From Bradyrhizobium sp. Ai1a-2 (GTDB lineage: Bacteria; Pseudomonadota; Alphaproteobacteria; Rhizobiales; Xanthobacteraceae): a stretch of 64,000 bases of DNA. The translations under genes were made by a program, and so were the position numbers. Below the pieces are notes generated by a model. The model was not told the DNA's origin, did no database searches, and saw only the letters and a program-made list of their open reading frames with translations. Positions 63,124 through 64,000 of this stretch are shown in pieces (position 1 is the stretch's first letter; each line of letters starts with the position of its first letter). The stretch is from positions 62,001 through 126,000 of the forward strand of contig NZ_AUEZ01000014.1 in the NCBI RefSeq assembly GCF_000426245.1. The letters are read 5' to 3'.

Positions 63124-64000
63124 TCATGCCTGATCGCCCGTACTCGTTGGCAACGCAGCCGCGCTGCGCGGCGATGCGCTCTGCTTTCCCTGCGAGAGTG
63201 TCGATCTCGGCGCCGTGCGGGCCACGCCGGCCAGCGCCGCCTTGCGCCGCCGGCGGTTCTGCAATTGCTGATCCGCCAGCACGCCGAGCAGAATCACCGT
63301 CCCCATCACCGCGAAGTTCAGGGAATTGGGGATGCCCAGGATATTCACAAGGTTCTGCAGCACCTGCAGCAGCGCCGTCCCCAGCACGATGCCGAGAATA
63401 GAGCCCTCGCCGCCGCGCAGGCTGCATCCACCCAGGACCGCAGCCGCAATCGCATAGAGCTCGTAGAAATTGCCGAACGAACTCGGAGAGACCGAGTTGG
63501 TGTAGAACACGAACAACACGGTTGAAACGCCCGCGAGCCCGCCGCTGATGATGTAGGCGGTCGCGATCACGATATCTGTCCTGATACCGGAGAAGCGCGC
63601 CGCTTCCTCGTTCTTGCCCACGGCATAGAGCCAGCGGCCGTAGACCGAGCGGTGCAGCAGCACGCCGAGGATGAGCGCGAGGATGATCAGGAAGACGAAG
63701 GTGTTCGGGATGCCCGCGATATTACCGGAGGCGATATTGCTCAGCGTGCTGGCCTCGTCGCCGTAGCCGAAGCCGCGTGTCGAATCGCTCGTATAGTAGC
63801 GGGCAACGCCGCGATAGATCAGCAACCCGCACAGCGTCACGATGAAGGGCTGCATCTTCAGCCGTGTGATCAGGAAGCCCTGGATGCCCCCCAGCACCAG
63901 TCCGCCCAGCAGGACCAGCAGCAGCGCGAAGGGCCAATGAACCTGATAAGTCGTCAGAAGGTCGATGAATACGACGCCAAGCAGCGCGAACATCGAGCCG
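63124..64000 (-). CDS. Sugar ABC transporter permease (RbsC/YtfT type), 5' end cut by the window edge
   Basis: The minus-strand frame is still open at base 64000, so the N-terminal part is missing; about 292 residues are visible. Several helices and the blocks KMQPFIVTLCGLLIYRGVA and YGRWLYAVGKNEEAARFSGI, then FYELYAIAAAVLGGCSLRGG, place it in the RbsC/XylH/YtfT family. The C-terminal 40 residues are an unusual polar extension rich in Ala, Ser and Arg. It belongs to a second sugar transporter whose other genes lie right of the window. The porin gene follows after 163 bases. Confidence 0.9.
   Translation of the reverse strand, partial: GSMFALLGVVFIDLLTTYQVHWPFALLLVLLGGLVLGGIQGFLITRLKMQPFIVTLCGLLIYRGVARYYTSDSTRGFGYGDEASTLSNIASGNIAGIPNTFVFLIILALILGVLLHRSVYGRWLYAVGKNEEAARFSGIRTDIVIATAYIISGGLAGVSTVLFVFYTNSVSPSSFGNFYELYAIAAAVLGGCSLRGGEGSILGIVLGTALLQVLQNLVNILGIPNSLNFAVMGTVILLGVLADQQLQNRRRRKAALAGVARTAPRSTLSQGKQSASPRSAAALPTSTGDQA

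Noticed and set aside
1..64000. CRISPR arrays, tRNA or rRNA genes, complete insertion sequences
   Set aside because: No regularly spaced repeats, no recognised tRNA or rRNA sequences and no transposase frames were seen on either strand.

Overview
The window is about 64 kb of high-GC alphaproteobacterial DNA, most likely from Bradyrhizobium or a close Nitrobacteraceae relative. The pointers are cobT-cobS followed by cbtBA, a 1605-residue NAD-glutamate dehydrogenase, a ChvE-GguA-GguB sugar transporter, and dispersed palindromic elements that, from memory, match those scattered through Bradyrhizobium genomes. The genus is an inference; no rRNA or tRNA gene is present to test it. All gene calls rest on motifs and recalled families, not on database searches.

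Layout. 1-2962: end of a cobalamin and cobalt block (cobT partial at the left edge, cobS, a small unknown gene, cbtB, cbtA). 3001-7955: a divergent unit in which a TetR repressor and an unknown 351-residue protein face a periplasmic binding protein, a crotonase-like protein and a quinone-oxidoreductase-like protein, with a tandem operator between them. 7979-21298: an exopolysaccharide region (GH5 hydrolase, O-antigen-ligase/Wzy-like polymerase, WecG/TagA transferase, CelD/BcsL acetyltransferase-like protein, FAD oxidoreductase, Wzx flippase, a Wzz/Wzc-like protein with a decayed kinase domain, a GT4 transferase and a GINT1-like beta-propeller protein). Its genes sit on alternating strands. 21299-22352: a gene-free stretch filled by structured repeats. 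22353-30394: housekeeping and accessory genes (NAD-GDH, CPA1 antiporter, isoaspartyl methyltransferase-like, GNAT).

30825-45514 holds the most unusual block. One minus-strand run encodes an STN/TonB-C fusion protein, an ECF sigma factor, a FecR anti-sigma regulator and a 4038-residue filamentous-haemagglutinin-like exoprotein. It looks like a FecI/FecR-type surface-signalling cascade whose target is a giant secreted adhesin instead of a TonB-dependent receptor. Neither such a receptor nor a TpsB transporter is encoded here.

45827-56845 is a coherent 11-kb amide-utilisation locus read on the minus strand: amiC (cytoplasmic amide sensor), amiR (ANTAR antiterminator), a leader with two six-base-loop hairpins and a strong intrinsic terminator, a Tat-exported binding protein, two permeases, two ATPases, amiE (complete Glu-Lys-Cys triad), then a MoxR/VWA pair of the CbbQ/CbbO (NorQ/NorD) type. 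The expected logic is that amide binding to AmiC frees AmiR, which lets polymerase pass the terminator into transporter and amidase. The role of the CbbQ/CbbO-like pair is open.

57355-64000 is a sugar-uptake region: gguB, gguA and chvE behind a LacI-type operator, a C-terminal xylA remnant, an OprB porin and a second sugar ABC permease cut by the right edge.
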